Made by a program: the position numbers and the translations under genes. Shown piece by piece: positions 8,394-17,690 of a stretch of DNA of 64,000 nt; positions within the stretch are counted from its first letter, which is position 1, and each line of letters starts with the position of its first letter. This DNA comes from Candidatus Peribacteraceae bacterium (GTDB taxonomy: Bacteria; Patescibacteriota; Gracilibacteria; Peribacterales; Peribacteraceae): assembly GCA_018061945.1 (NCBI GenBank), contig JAGOTD010000002.1, positions 1-64,000 on the forward strand, read 5' to 3'. Under the pieces are notes generated by a model. It saw nothing but the letters and a program-made list of their open reading frames with translations. It was not told where the DNA came from and did no database searches.

Positions 8394-9086
8394 ATGCATC
8401 TCTCCGACACCGACACCCAGCGGCTCAAAGATCTCGTTGCCGCTTTTCTTGTGGAAAATGCCAAGGTGAATTTGTCGGCACTTCGTACGCAGGAACAATG
8501 TTTTATTGGGAATGTGCTCGACTCAGTCGCATTCATCGATCTCCTCCCATCACTCGCGGGAACCGATTGGCAAAGCAAGCCGCTGCGGATTTTGGATATT
8601 GGCACTGGCGGGGGATTTCCACTACTGCCACTTGCGATGCTGCTGCCGCACTGCGAGTTCGTTGGATTGGACGCCGTGCTCAAGAAAGTCGACGCCGTCG
8701 ATCGCATTATTAAAACCATGCAGATTCCAAACGCCAAAGTCGTATCGGCCAGAGCGGAGGAATACGCCCATCGCGACAGCATTCGCGGCTCATTCGACAT
8801 TGTCACTTTTCGTGCAGTCGCGCCAATCGCAACACTCCTCGAATACGGTATTCCATTTCTAAAAATGCGCGGCAAATGTGTGCTGTGGAAAAGCATGCAC
8901 ATCGCCGATGAATTGCGCCTTTCGCTCAACGCCACCAAAGAACTCCACACTTCCCTCATCCAAACTTCCCCGTACACGCTTCCGGGCGACTGGGGCGAGC
9001 GGCAATTGCTCGTCTACGAAAAAAACGCAGGGACGGCCAGCAGCTATCCGCGCAAGAATGGGTTGCCGAAGAATAAGCCTTTATGA
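8394..9086 (+). CDS. rsmG: 16S rRNA (guanine-527-N7)-methyltransferase
   Basis: A 230-residue SAM-dependent enzyme that methylates N7 of G527 in 16S rRNA. The SAM-binding motif I is ILDIGTGGGFPLLPLA (about residues 65-80). NLSALRTQEQCFIGNVLDS and VTFRAVAPIATLLEY are also typical of RsmG. Length is normal. It starts immediately after the GACTCAGA repeat. A GGTA-type hairpin repeat begins one or two bases after its TGA stop, followed by a Rho-independent terminator. Confidence 0.93.
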   Translation: MHLSDTDTQRLKDLVAAFLVENAKVNLSALRTQEQCFIGNVLDSVAFIDLLPSLAGTDWQSKPLRILDIGTGGGFPLLPLAMLLPHCEFVGLDAVLKKVDAVDRIIKTMQIPNAKVVSARAEEYAHRDSIRGSFDIVTFRAVAPIATLLEYGIPFLKMRGKCVLWKSMHIADELRLSLNATKELHTSLIQTSPYTLPGDWGERQLLVYEKNAGTASSYPRKNGLPKNKPL

Positions 9087-9222
9087 AGGTAAGGTAGGTA
9101 GGGTACGTAAGGTACGTATAGTAGGTATGGTAAGTATTGTAGGTGACTTTAGTTGTACTTGTGATGATAATTTGCTTTTTACCTACCGTACCTACTTTAC
9201 TTACAATACCTACACTACCTAA
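9087..9222. repeat. GGTA/CGTA-type hairpin repeat, copy 1
   Basis: It is built from short words such as AAGGTAGGTAGGGTACGTAA on the left and TACCTACCGTACCTACTTTA on the right. The two arms are imperfect inverted copies around an unrelated centre. It begins directly at the rsmG stop. Other copies are at 20236-20355, 22959-23057 and 54243-54336. Confidence 0.72.
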
Positions 9223-9252
9223 AAAGGCAGCCACTCGGCCGCCTTTCTTTTA
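9223..9252 (+). terminator. Rho-independent terminator after rsmG
   Basis: The stem AAAGGC-A-GCC with loop ACTC pairs with GGC-C-GCCTTT and is followed by CTTTT. This is one of the few classical terminators in the window. Confidence 0.75.
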
Positions 9253-9725
9253 CATGACAATAAACTTCTTTACGAAATCGGATTCGACAAACTCGTGACG
9301 ATAACAACCAGTGAGCAAGCGATGACAACGAACACCGAGGACATGCGAAGAGTTCGTGAACGCATAGGTGGAGTGTGGTAAAAAATAAACCGTGCCACAG
9401 GGCACATATCTCATCTGTAAGTATAGTCAGGGAAAACCGTCTGTCACTTGTCAGTAGATAGGTATTTATGTTGATAAAGTAGTATTAGAAAATATTCGTG
9501 CAAAAAGATAGGCTCACGCGGGCCATTGTTGACTTTGTAAATTTTTGTATCAGTAATGCATAAAAATACTAGACAAAATGAAAGAGTAGTCTTTTATACA
9601 TGTGTTCATATTTCTCTTTTCTCTCCATCGGGGATTTTCAATCTATCCACTAAATGGAACAGTCTGGATATTGCACTCTGAAAAGAATCTCGATACGATC
9701 CGTAGCATTACTTCTTTTCTGTTCC
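9253..9725. other. Gene-free stretch upstream of pstS
   Basis: About 470 bp of moderately AT-rich sequence before the pst operon. I see no convincing gene. A short GTGCCACAGGGCAC hairpin is near 9390-9403. A possible but weak promoter is TTGTAT with TACTAG 16 nt downstream, near 9545-9572. No clear Pho-box-like direct repeats were found by eye. The pst control region presumably lies here. Confidence 0.4.
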
Positions 9726-10661
9726 ATGAAAAAAATCCTCCTTTTTGCGACAGCGTTTGTAATGGTTGCCTGCTCATCAAATGGAGTAGTATCAGATCAA
9801 AATACTTCTTCTTCGGTAGCTAATAATGATAATCAGAGTCTTGTCATAAAGGGGTCGGATACGGAAGTGCAGCTGGTTTCGAATCTGGCCGAAGCGTTTG
9901 GCGCCAAAAATCCAGGGAGTGATATTTCGGTAACAGGCGGCGGCAGTGCCACGGGAATCGCCTCGCTCTTAAACGAAGAAATCGACCTTGCCAACAGTTC
10001 ACGCGCAGTATCGCAGGAAGAGAAAGAGACGGCAGCAAAAAAAGGTCTTACGCTTCATGAATTTATTCTGGCGAAAGACGGACTGAGCGTTATCGTTCAT
10101 CCATCGAACAAGCTCGCGTCGTTTACGTTACAACAGCTGTCGGATATCTACAGTGGCACCGTTAAGAACTGGAAAGATCTGGGAGGCAAAGATGCGCCGA
10201 TTGTGTTGTACGGACGTCAGAGTACATCTGGCACCTACAAATTTTTCCGCGACACTGTTGTCAAAAAAGACTATGCGTCCGATATGCGTAATATGGAAGG
10301 CAGCCAGGCTATTGTCGATGCAGTCAAAACCGATGTGAACGGCATCGGATATGTCGGTGTGGGATACATAAAAGATGAAACGGAAAAGCCCCGTACCGAT
10401 ATTGCAATTATTCCGGTGCAAACTGCGGATGGAACGCCTGTGTCGCCACTCGACGAAGCAGCGGTGAAGAGCGGGAAATATCCCATTGCTCGCGATATTT
10501 ACCAGTACTTCTCTGCATCACCTAAGCAAAATGCACTCCTCACATCCTTTCTTGTATACGAGGCAAGCCCCGAAGGTCAGGAGATTATAAAGAAGGCAGG
10601 CTTTTACACTCTGTCACAGCAGGCAGCCGATGCGAATACAGCTCTTCTCTCCGCTCAGTAA
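9726..10661 (+). CDS. pstS: Phosphate ABC transporter, substrate-binding lipoprotein
   Basis: A 311-residue phosphate-binding protein. The ATG at 9726 opens a lipoprotein signal (MKKILLFATAFVMVACSS) with the lipidated Cys in the lipobox VMVAC. Phosphate-contact segments include KGSDTEVQLVSNLAEAF and GGGSATGIASLLNEEIDLA near the N-terminus, and GRQSTSGTYKFF. It delivers phosphate to PstCA. An upstream in-frame ATG at 9654 would spoil the signal peptide. The stop TAA overlaps the pstC start (TAATG), so the genes are translationally coupled. Confidence 0.95.
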   Translation: MKKILLFATAFVMVACSSNGVVSDQNTSSSVANNDNQSLVIKGSDTEVQLVSNLAEAFGAKNPGSDISVTGGGSATGIASLLNEEIDLANSSRAVSQEEKETAAKKGLTLHEFILAKDGLSVIVHPSNKLASFTLQQLSDIYSGTVKNWKDLGGKDAPIVLYGRQSTSGTYKFFRDTVVKKDYASDMRNMEGSQAIVDAVKTDVNGIGYVGVGYIKDETEKPRTDIAIIPVQTADGTPVSPLDEAAVKSGKYPIARDIYQYFSASPKQNALLTSFLVYEASPEGQEIIKKAGFYTLSQQAADANTALLSAQ

Positions 10662-11569
10662 TGGCTGTAACTCGTGCGTACATCATGCGAAAACATTCGC
10701 AACATGCTCTCCGTCATGCAGATTATCTGCTATTTGGACTTGTCGCAGTCTTCACGGTTTTTTTACTGCTGAGTATTTTTCTGTTTCTGTTTCTCACCGG
10801 AATTCAGGCATTTACGGAAATAAGTGTCAGTCAATTTTTTACCACATTGCGGTGGGATCCGACCGCCATGAGTGGGCCTAAATACGGCATTCTCTCGCAG
10901 CTTGCTGGCACGCTTTCCATCAGCGTTCTTTCACTTCTTATAGCGGTGCCTGCCGGACTGTCGATTGCGATTTGCTTGTCGGAAATGCTTTCGCCGAGGC
11001 TGCGCGAAATTTTAAAGCCCACCATAGAAATGATCGCGAGTATTCCATCGGTTGTGTTGGGTTTAGTCGGATTGCTCTACGTGGCACCGCTCATTGCGCG
11101 CGTGTTTCATATCAGCAACGGTCTGAATGCCGTGACAGCGTCTCTTCTGATTGCGATTGCTGTGTTGCCGACAATTGCCAGCATCTGCGAGGATGCACTT
11201 TCCTGCGTGCCAGATCGGCTGCGCGATGCCAGTTTTGCGCTGGGTGCTACGCGTTGGACGACCATCAAACGAGTGGTGATTCCGACAGCGCGATCGGGTA
11301 TTCTTGCCGGAATCATGCTCGGGTTTGGCCGCGCGATTGGCGAAACAATGATCGTGCTTATGGTAGCCGGCAACAGCTTGGCATTTCCGAAATCTCTCCT
11401 CGATCCTGTACGGCCGATTACCGCCAACATCGCAATCGAAATAAAAGAAGTCACACTGGGCAGCATTCATTGGGACGCATTGTTTGCCGTAGGCTGCGTA
11501 CTATTTCTGCTGACATTTATCATCAACTTTGCTGCTGATTTCGTTATCCATGCCAAAGATCCGTTATGA
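10661..11569 (+). CDS. pstC: Phosphate ABC transporter permease PstC
   Basis: A 302-residue membrane permease with about six helices, one of two that form the phosphate channel. The Pst signature IEMIASIPSVVLGLVGLLY lies about midway, and the coupling-helix EAA-like loop is seen in RDASFALGATRWTTIKRV. It overlaps pstS by one base and pstA by four (ATGA). A later start at MRKHSQ is possible. Confidence 0.93.
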   Translation: MAVTRAYIMRKHSQHALRHADYLLFGLVAVFTVFLLLSIFLFLFLTGIQAFTEISVSQFFTTLRWDPTAMSGPKYGILSQLAGTLSISVLSLLIAVPAGLSIAICLSEMLSPRLREILKPTIEMIASIPSVVLGLVGLLYVAPLIARVFHISNGLNAVTASLLIAIAVLPTIASICEDALSCVPDRLRDASFALGATRWTTIKRVVIPTARSGILAGIMLGFGRAIGETMIVLMVAGNSLAFPKSLLDPVRPITANIAIEIKEVTLGSIHWDALFAVGCVLFLLTFIINFAADFVIHAKDPL

Positions 11570-12429
11570 TTCTCAAGCGCAATACACCATTGCAAGAGCT
11601 CGTGTACTTCTCTCTCTTCGGGCTCATTACCGCCTGCGCGATTTTGCTGCTCGTTGCAGTGATCGGGCTACTGCTTTCCAGCGGATATGCGGTTCTCAGT
11701 TGGCAGTTTCTCACTGAATCCTGGCAGCATCGAGAGATTACCAAAGGCGGCGTGTTCCCGGCGATTTTCGGTTCGTTTATGATAGGCATCGGTGTATCGG
11801 TAGTTAGTTTTCCTCTCGGTATTGCCACGGCATTATTTTTAACTGAGTACAGTAAAAATCAGGTACTCAAACGTATCATTCAGCTGTCTATCCGCAACTT
11901 GGCTGGCGTGCCGTCGGTTGTCTACGGTTTGTTTGGTCTTGGTATTTTCGTACACATGCTTTCACTCGGCATGTCGTTACTGTCGGCTATTTTGACATTG
12001 TCACTGATGACATTGCCGTGGGTGATTGTTTCGTCGGCCGAATCGCTCCTGAGTGTTCCACAAAAATTCCGCGATTCCAGTCTGGCACTTGGTGCAACGC
12101 CCTTTCAGACAACCTGCCGCATCACACTTCCTTGTGCGTTGCCTGGCTGTATAACCGGCAGCATTATCGGTGTGGCGCGCGCGATGGGCGAGACAGCGCC
12201 TATCATTTTAGTTGGTGCAACGTTTTATATGAGTCGACTGCCGCAATCGATCCTCGATCCATTTATGGCGCTTCCGTATCACGCGTTTATTTTGGCCACC
12301 CAGCACTCCAGTCCGCATGCGTTTGCCTATGCAGCGGGAACGTCTGTTGTTTTGATGGTCATGACATTTGTCTTAAGCCTCGGCGCCATTCTTCTGCGGA
12401 CGTATTTGAGGCGACGAAAAAACTGGTAG
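11566..12429 (+). CDS. pstA: Phosphate ABC transporter permease PstA
   Basis: A 287-residue membrane permease, partner of PstC. The matching signature is SIRNLAGVPSVVYGLFGLG, and the cytoplasmic coupling loop is FRDSSLALGATPFQTTCRI. About six hydrophobic helices are visible. It begins inside the pstC stop (ATGA) and is followed after 45 bp by pstB. Confidence 0.93.
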   Translation: MILKRNTPLQELVYFSLFGLITACAILLLVAVIGLLLSSGYAVLSWQFLTESWQHREITKGGVFPAIFGSFMIGIGVSVVSFPLGIATALFLTEYSKNQVLKRIIQLSIRNLAGVPSVVYGLFGLGIFVHMLSLGMSLLSAILTLSLMTLPWVIVSSAESLLSVPQKFRDSSLALGATPFQTTCRITLPCALPGCITGSIIGVARAMGETAPIILVGATFYMSRLPQSILDPFMALPYHAFILATQHSSPHAFAYAAGTSVVLMVMTFVLSLGAILLRTYLRRRKNW

Positions 12430-12474
12430 TATCTTTTTGCACGCGGTCATTTTTTGTTGCTCTTCTCTCAGCGT

Positions 12475-13296
12475 ATGCATTCTTCCCCTCTCATCGAAGC
12501 ACGCAATGTGAACGTCTGGTACAACGGACTTCATGCGCTCAGCAACGTGAATATGGATATTCATGAGCATAAAATTACGGCAATGATCGGGGCTTCCGGT
12601 AGCGGTAAATCTACGTTTCTACGCTCGATTAACCGCATGCTTGATACCGTCCCGCTTGCAAGGGTAGATGGGCAAATTTTATTGCAAGGACAGAATGTCT
12701 TAGAGCCGGAAACCGATGTTATTCACTTGCGTCGGTCGGTTGGAATGGTGTTCCAAAACCCAACGCCGTTTCCACAGTCTATTTATGACAACATTGCCTA
12801 CGGCCTCGAAATCCAAGGTCACAAGAAAACCAGAAAATCCGGTTTTCTGCGCAGGCGTCGCATCGACCCGGTTGAATTGGAGCAAAGTACCGATTCTATC
12901 GATAGAGCTGTCGTGCAGAGCTTAAAAGAAGCGGCTCTCTGGGACGAGGTAAAAGATCGCCTGCACCAATCGGCATTATCCCTTTCTGGAGGGCAGCAGC
13001 AACGCTTGTGTATCGCACGTGCTATCGCTGTACGGCCGCTGGTATTGCTTCTCGATGAACCCTGTTCGCAGCTCGATCCGCTTTCTACACATAAAATTGA
13101 AGAGCTGCTTCTGGTCCTTAAAAAATCATTCACGATCGTGATTGTCACACACAACATGCATCAGGCCCGTCGCATTGCCGATCACATTTCTTTCTTTCAT
13201 CTGGGAACACTCATCGAACACGCCAGCGCTCAAGACATTTTCGAGTCACCCAAAGAAGCGCTGACGAGAGAATATGTGTCGGGGAATTTTGGGTGA
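12475..13296 (+). CDS. pstB: Phosphate ABC transporter ATP-binding protein
   Basis: A 273-residue ABC ATPase that powers PstCA. Walker A is GASGSGKST, the Q-loop region GMVFQNPTPFPQSIYDN is PstB-like, the signature is SLSGGQQQR, and Walker B is LVLLLDEP. About 35 residues between the Q-loop and the signature are unusually basic (KTRKSGFLRRRR), a lineage-specific insertion compared with the usual ~255 residues. I used the ATG at 12475; an in-frame TTG at 12454 is less likely. It ends with TGA. Confidence 0.94.
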   Translation: MHSSPLIEARNVNVWYNGLHALSNVNMDIHEHKITAMIGASGSGKSTFLRSINRMLDTVPLARVDGQILLQGQNVLEPETDVIHLRRSVGMVFQNPTPFPQSIYDNIAYGLEIQGHKKTRKSGFLRRRRIDPVELEQSTDSIDRAVVQSLKEAALWDEVKDRLHQSALSLSGGQQQRLCIARAIAVRPLVLLLDEPCSQLDPLSTHKIEELLLVLKKSFTIVIVTHNMHQARRIADHISFFHLGTLIEHASAQDIFESPKEALTREYVSGNFG

Positions 13297-13604
13297 GATG
13301 ACGAGGTTGTAGCTTCTTAGCCGATGAGCTTTTTGGCAATACATAACAGATGTCATCTGACACATAGCTTTTTCTTTCCGCAGATCTTTCTTATAGGGAA
13401 TGAAGAAATATTTTATCGTATGGCGGACATGGAATTACCTTAAACCGCCGCGCCCACGGAGGGGCGCTGCTGAAGTGAATGGATAATCTTTTATTCCATT
13501 TCGTATTAATCGTAATTCGTAATTAGCGATTCGTACTTCGTTTTCCGTTCCCTTGATTCTTACTTCTAGATTCTCGCTTCTCCCTGCGCTACACTCTGCC
13601 CATT
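13297..13604. other. Gene-free spacer between pstB and the DUF47 gene
   Basis: About 300 bp with no gene. It contains a GC-rich hairpin element at 13443-13475, repeated near the window end, and a run of TAATTCGTAATT / TACTTCG words at about 13503-13565. The TACACT box at 13590-13595 serves the next gene. Confidence 0.6.
13443..13475. repeat. 33-bp GC-rich hairpin element, copy 1
   Basis: The sequence begins AACCGCCGCGCCCACGGAGG and contains the stem GCGCCC / GGGCGC. The same 33 bp occurs in opposite orientation at about 63966-63998. Function unknown; possibly a REP-like element. Confidence 0.6.
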
Positions 13605-14216
13605 ATGTTCCGCCTTGTTCCGAAAGACGAAAAGTATTTTGATCTATTTGAAGAGATGGGTGCGTCGCTTGTCGAGGCAAGCAGGCTTTTGACATTACTT
13701 CTGTCAGACGATGCGCCTGCGGCAAAGCATCTGGAGAAAATTAAGCAGCAGAATACGGATGCGGCGATGCTGGCCCAGTCGATCACGGCAAAGCTCAGCA
13801 CTTCCTTTATTACGCCCATCGATCGCGAAGATATTTATGCCTTAGGCAGTAGTCTGCAAGATGCGATACAGATGGTGGTCGATACAGCGGTACGATCGCA
13901 TGCGTATGCACTGCCAAGCCAAAAGCATAGCAAAGCGATGGCCGAACTCGTTCACAAGCTTTCCCTCGAACTGGCAGCAGCTATTGAAAAAGTCGGTGCC
14001 AACCAGTCGGCTGAAAAATTGTTTGTGACAATGAAGCAATTACGTGTTGATGCAGAGACACTTTTTATACACGCGTTAACCGATCTTTTTGCCGCCACAA
14101 CTGATCCGCTCGTTATCATTAAGCAGAAAGATATCTACGAATTGCACCGACGGTCAGTGGAATCCTGTCTGCGCGTTTGTCATGTGCTGGAAGTGATTGT
14201 CCTCAAACATTCGTAA
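13605..14216 (+). CDS. PhoU-like DUF47 protein, PiT partner
   Basis: A 203-residue all-helical protein of the DUF47/PhoU-related family (MFRLVPKDEKYFDLFEEMGA at the N-terminus is typical). Such proteins are encoded next to PiT phosphate transporters and are thought to regulate them. Here it is followed after 29 bp by a PiT gene and preceded by the pst operon. The ATG is 9 nt after TACACT (13590-13595) with no SD. Confidence 0.88.
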   Translation: MFRLVPKDEKYFDLFEEMGASLVEASRLLTLLLSDDAPAAKHLEKIKQQNTDAAMLAQSITAKLSTSFITPIDREDIYALGSSLQDAIQMVVDTAVRSHAYALPSQKHSKAMAELVHKLSLELAAAIEKVGANQSAEKLFVTMKQLRVDAETLFIHALTDLFAATTDPLVIIKQKDIYELHRRSVESCLRVCHVLEVIVLKHS

Positions 14217-14245
14217 ATTCTTGCTGCGTTTCTCTTTGTGTATTC

Positions 14246-15259
14246 ATGACGATTTTTATCATCTTCATCATCGTAGCTGCGCTTGTCTTCTGTTATATAA
14301 ACGGGTTTCACGATAGTGCAAATTCTATCTCGACGATCGTGAGCACGCGTGTGCTTTCGCCTCTTCACGCTGTACTATGGGCAGCCTTTTTCAATTTCGT
14401 GGCGGCATTTGGCCTCGGAACATTCGTCGCTAAAACAGTGGGGTCTGGTTTGATTGATTTATCATTTGTTACCCCATCGGTCATTCTAAGTGGTCTGCTT
14501 GGCGCTATTATCTGGGACATCATTACATGGTGGCTGGCGCTGCCTACCAGTTCGTCACATGCACTTATTGGCGGGTATGCCGGCGCCGCTCTTGCGAGAG
14601 TTGGCTGGAAAGCGTTGATTGTGGGAGGCTGGCTGAAGACGGCGCTGTTTATTTTTCTTGCTCCGCTGATCGGCTTTGCTGTCGCATGGATTCTCATGTT
14701 TGCTATTATCAGACTGTTTGCCAAACAGCCGCCAGCGCTTATGGACAAGCATTTGCGCAAACTGCAGCTCTTTTCAGCTGCTATTTATTCTCTTGGCCAC
14801 GGTACCAGCGACGCGCAAAAAACGATGGGAATTATTGCCGGACTTCTGTTTATAACGCCGCAGTACGCCGCTTTGGTGACAGCTGCCAATGGCACCATGA
14901 TGTTTCCGTTCTGGCTTCTTTTGTTGTGTCATTTTACGATTGCTCTTGGCACGCTTTTCGGTGGCTGGCGTATTGTACGCACTCTTGGTGGACGCATTAC
15001 CAATCTTAAACCTGTCGGCGGTTTCTGCGCCGAAACGGCCGGGGCTATTACACTCTTTGGCGCTGCATTGCTCGGCGTGCCGGTAAGTACAACCCAAACC
15101 ATTACCGGTGCTATCGTCGGCGTTGGAATGACCAGGCGATCGTCTTCTGTCCGATGGGTGGTAGCTGGCCGCATTCTATGGGCATGGATTCTGACTATTC
15201 CGGCATCGGCATTGATCGCGGCGGTTATTTTTCTGCTGATTTCGGCGGCAGGATATTAA
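14246..15259 (+). CDS. PiT-family inorganic phosphate transporter
   Basis: A 337-residue membrane protein with about ten helices. The two PiT signature repeats are visible: GFHDSANSISTIVSTRVLS near the N-terminus, and GHGTSDAQKTMGIIAGLLF plus TTQTITGAIVGVGMTRR in the second half. It moves phosphate by cation coupling, complementing the ATP-driven Pst system upstream. I used the ATG at 14246, which opens the first helix; the longer frame overlaps the DUF47 gene. A 15-unit ACGAATT array starts one base after its stop. Confidence 0.92.
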   Translation: MTIFIIFIIVAALVFCYINGFHDSANSISTIVSTRVLSPLHAVLWAAFFNFVAAFGLGTFVAKTVGSGLIDLSFVTPSVILSGLLGAIIWDIITWWLALPTSSSHALIGGYAGAALARVGWKALIVGGWLKTALFIFLAPLIGFAVAWILMFAIIRLFAKQPPALMDKHLRKLQLFSAAIYSLGHGTSDAQKTMGIIAGLLFITPQYAALVTAANGTMMFPFWLLLLCHFTIALGTLFGGWRIVRTLGGRITNLKPVGGFCAETAGAITLFGAALLGVPVSTTQTITGAIVGVGMTRRSSSVRWVVAGRILWAWILTIPASALIAAVIFLLISAAGY

Positions 15260-15260
15260 G

Positions 15261-15365
15261 AATTACGAATTACGAATTACGAATTACGAATTACGAATTA
15301 CGAATTACGAATTACGAATTACGAATTACGAATTACGAATTACGAATTACGAATTACGAATTACG
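15261..15365. repeat. Perfect 7-bp tandem array (AATTACG x15)
   Basis: Fifteen perfect copies of AATTACG (105 bp) follow the PiT stop codon. The period of 7 carries no stop codon in the forward frames, where it would read RITNYEL cyclically. The same word appears as shorter tracts at 13503-13546, 19532-19600, 45353-45480, 51709-51770, 54978-55007, 56888-56917, 59693-59757 and 60255-60322, sometimes inside coding sequence. Confidence 0.95.
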
Positions 15366-15465
15366 TGATTTTGCACAAAACAGCCTCAGATGCAATTGAC
15401 GCTGAGACCCTTAATTCTTCGGCCGTCGCTCTGATGAGCTATGGCCGACAAGCGCTTCTAAATTC

Positions 15466-15822
15466 TCACTTCTCTTCTTTTGCCATTTCCCCCAACCGCT
15501 GCCGGTCTGCTTGGAGCGTATCGATTGTTGCCAGATTTTTATGAAAACTGGTGAGGAGAGTCTTGTGAAGATGGGTGACAGGCTCGGATAGCTGATAAAA
15601 AATCGCAACGCCTTTTCGGGAAGCTTGCACAACGCCGGTATGGCGCAAGTACGCCAAGTGGCGCGAGACTGTGGATTGAGGAAGTCCGAGTGTTTGTTGT
15701 AAATCTGTGACGCAAATCTCTCCTTGAAACAGTAAATTAATGAGCCGCATGCGCACAGGGTCAGAAAATGCTTTCCACAGCTGAGCGGAATATTCCAGTG
15801 TGAGAGGTTCGATTGTGTTCAT
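15466..15822 (-). CDS. ArsR/SmtB-family transcriptional regulator
   Basis: A 118-residue winged-helix repressor. The recognition region VTDLQQTLGLPQSTVSRHL is at about residues 37-55, followed by the wing (GVVQASRKGVAIFYQL). The usual ELCVCDL metal site reads EICVTDL, so only one of the two Cys ligands remains and the classic arsenic/cadmium site is incomplete. Its target is unknown; the closest neighbours are PiT and the DUF1559 gene. Confidence 0.88.
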   Translation of the reverse strand: MNTIEPLTLEYSAQLWKAFSDPVRMRLINLLFQGEICVTDLQQTLGLPQSTVSRHLAYLRHTGVVQASRKGVAIFYQLSEPVTHLHKTLLTSFHKNLATIDTLQADRQRLGEMAKEEK

Positions 15823-16405
15823 ACAGCAATGTGTGGCTTAAAGAAACGGCTCCAATTGACCCGAATAAAAAGGATGATATCAAATTTTTGGCATGTAGTC
15901 CAAGTTACTATGCAATTACATTATTCTGTCAATATCAATATATCCTTATAAGCGGATGGATAGATATATAATCCCACAAGTTTCATTTTCCTCTAGTAGG
16001 AAGATGGAGCACTTGATGTGACTTTTGTGGTCTTTCAAAGCATTGGTTTCAGAATGACCTTTCGACGGTTGCTCAAGGAGGGGATTGAAAAAAGACTCAG
16101 AGGACTCAAAAGACTCAGAAGACTCAAAGGAAGGAATTAAAAGAATCAGAAGAGTTAAAGGAATCAAAAGATGAATGAATTTTTATATCATGAGAGCGGC
16201 TTTTCTAGCCGCGGATTCCTATTTTTTTATATCTTCTGCTTGAGCAATCGTTTTGAAAGGAAACAGCTCATTGGTTTTTACAGCTTCTCACATCGAGAAC
16301 TGGAAACCTGTCTGTCGTTTCGAGTTTTTTACACCTGCCCACTATGGGCGAAGGTTCGGCTATCAGCCGCATTTTTGCGCTTGCCAACCTTTTCGGAGGT
16401 ATCAG
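15823..16405. other. Gene-free region upstream of the DUF1559 gene
   Basis: About 580 bp without a supported gene. A GACTCAGA-type tract is at 16085-16168. It is followed by a GCGGC-TTTTCTA-GCCGC hairpin (about 16197-16213) and a CGGCT-ATC-AGCCG hairpin with a following T-run (about 16357-16375). The last 50 bp lead into a clear SD before 16406. A long 5' leader for the DUF1559 gene is likely. Confidence 0.5.
16085..16168. repeat. GACTCAGA-type repeat, copy 2
   Basis: Words such as AAAGACTCAGAGGACTCAAA and GACTCAGAAGACTCAAAGG are repeated in one orientation only. Unlike copy 1 it lacks a clear inverted arm. Confidence 0.6.
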
Positions 16406-17554
16406 ATGCGTCCCATCTCTCGCAGAGAGAAGAATCGCCTCGGCTTCACCCTCATCGAACTGCTGGTCGTCATCGCGATCATCGCGGTGCTGATCGCGCT
16501 CCTGCTCCCCGCCGTGCAAGCCGCTCGTGAAGCGGCGCGGCGCTCGCAGTGCGTCAACAACCTCAAGCAAATGGGGTTGGGGCTGCACAACTTCGAAAGC
16601 ACCTACAACGCGTTTCCCCGCAGTGGGGAACATCCCGTGACCTTCACCGACGGCAGGGTCTACAAGTCGCAGGACTTGCAGAGTGCGTACACGCTCATGC
16701 TCCCTTACATGGAGCAGACCGTGGTCTTCAATGCTTACAACCTTGAGCAACGCCACAACCTGCCGTCGAACTTCACTGCCGCAGGAGGCGTGCTCAACAT
16801 CTTCATCTGCCCAAGCAATGGGCTATCAGGAGATCGTCAAGGTCCCGGCCGTGATAGCAGCGGCTACGGCTGCAGCGACTACGCCGTCTGCCCGTATACC
16901 GAGCTGGATACGCTCGGTCGTCCGACCGACAACCCGGCGCACGGTACGGCTCCCGGTGCCAAGCTACTCAGCCTCGCCTCGCTGACCTCGAATCAGTACC
17001 CCAACAGCCTCTACACCCAGTTCAGCGGTTCGGGCGGCAAGACCTATGTCTCGTCGTCGAAGCGTGTTCACTTGGACCCGAGCAAGGGCAAGATCGACGT
17101 CTACGAGAACGGTTCTCGCATTGCTTCGATCACCGACGGCACCTCTAACAGCATGGCTGTTTACGAGGATGCCGGTCGCAGCGAGAAGATGTGGGAAACT
17201 GTTGGACAGAACCTTGCCGCCTCCACCGGCGGCTACCTTGATCCCGAAACCGGCGAAGCCCGCTGCCACTGGCGCTGGGCTGAGCCCGATAGCGCCTCGG
17301 GAGTGTCGAAGCTGATCAATAACAATCGCAATGCTGGCTACGCGCTCGGCGTGGCGGCTGCCCCGGGCACTTGCCCGTGGAACGCCCACGACTGCGGTCC
17401 CAATAACGAGATCTTCGCCTTCCATCCAGGCGGGGCCAACGTCCTCATGATGGACGGCTCGGTCCGCTTTGCGAAGGAAACGATGGCCGGCAACGTGTTG
17501 CGCGCTCTCATCACCAAGAATGGTGGTGAAGTCATCTCCGCCGACTCGTACTGA
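16406..17554 (+). CDS. DUF1559 type IV pilin-like protein (Planctomycetes style)
   Basis: A 382-residue protein with a type IV prepilin N-terminus: basic leader [13 protein letters not shown], a cut before [20 protein letters not shown], then [20 protein letters not shown]. This start, and the C-terminal [17 protein letters not shown] motif, define the DUF1559 (SBP_bac_10) family. That family is expanded mainly in Planctomycetes and related phyla. Its function is unknown; a secreted or surface pseudopilin is likely. The gene is clearly more GC-rich, by eye, than its neighbours and has a strong SD (GGAGG, 16396-16400), unlike most genes here. Both point to transfer from outside. Assembly contamination should be excluded. 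Confidence 0.9.
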   Translation: MRPISRREKNRLGFTLIELLVVIAIIAVLIALLLPAVQAAREAARRSQCVNNLKQMGLGLHNFESTYNAFPRSGEHPVTFTDGRVYKSQDLQSAYTLMLPYMEQTVVFNAYNLEQRHNLPSNFTAAGGVLNIFICPSNGLSGDRQGPGRDSSGYGCSDYAVCPYTELDTLGRPTDNPAHGTAPGAKLLSLASLTSNQYPNSLYTQFSGSGGKTYVSSSKRVHLDPSKGKIDVYENGSRIASITDGTSNSMAVYEDAGRSEKMWETVGQNLAASTGGYLDPETGEARCHWRWAEPDSASGVSKLINNNRNAGYALGVAAAPGTCPWNAHDCGPNNEIFAFHPGGANVLMMDGSVRFAKETMAGNVLRALITKNGGEVISADSY

Positions 17555-17601
17555 GCCGGCCAATATCATTTCTGAAACCAGGCTTCGGCCCGGTTACATC
17601 C

Positions 17602-17645
17602 TCACCTACTCGATCGCCTTTGTGCGGTCGAGTGGGTATCAATTT
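17602..17645 (+). terminator. Probable terminator after the DUF1559 gene
   Basis: The hairpin CTCGATCGC...GCGGTCGAG (one G-U pair) is followed within ten bases by the weak T-tract of ATCAATTTTATT. Confidence 0.5.
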
Positions 17646-17690
17646 TATTGCTGAACTAACTCTCTTTTTCGTTTATACTCTCGCACTTGT

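Noticed and set aside
8237-8977. Long minus-strand frame over rsmG
   Set aside because: It is antisense to a clear rsmG gene and its sequence is Ser/Arg-rich without domains. Other long frames opposite pheS, GH15, folP and tuf were rejected for the same reason.
15261-15365. CRISPR array
   Set aside because: The unit is a 7-bp perfect tandem repeat with no spacers and no cas genes in the window.
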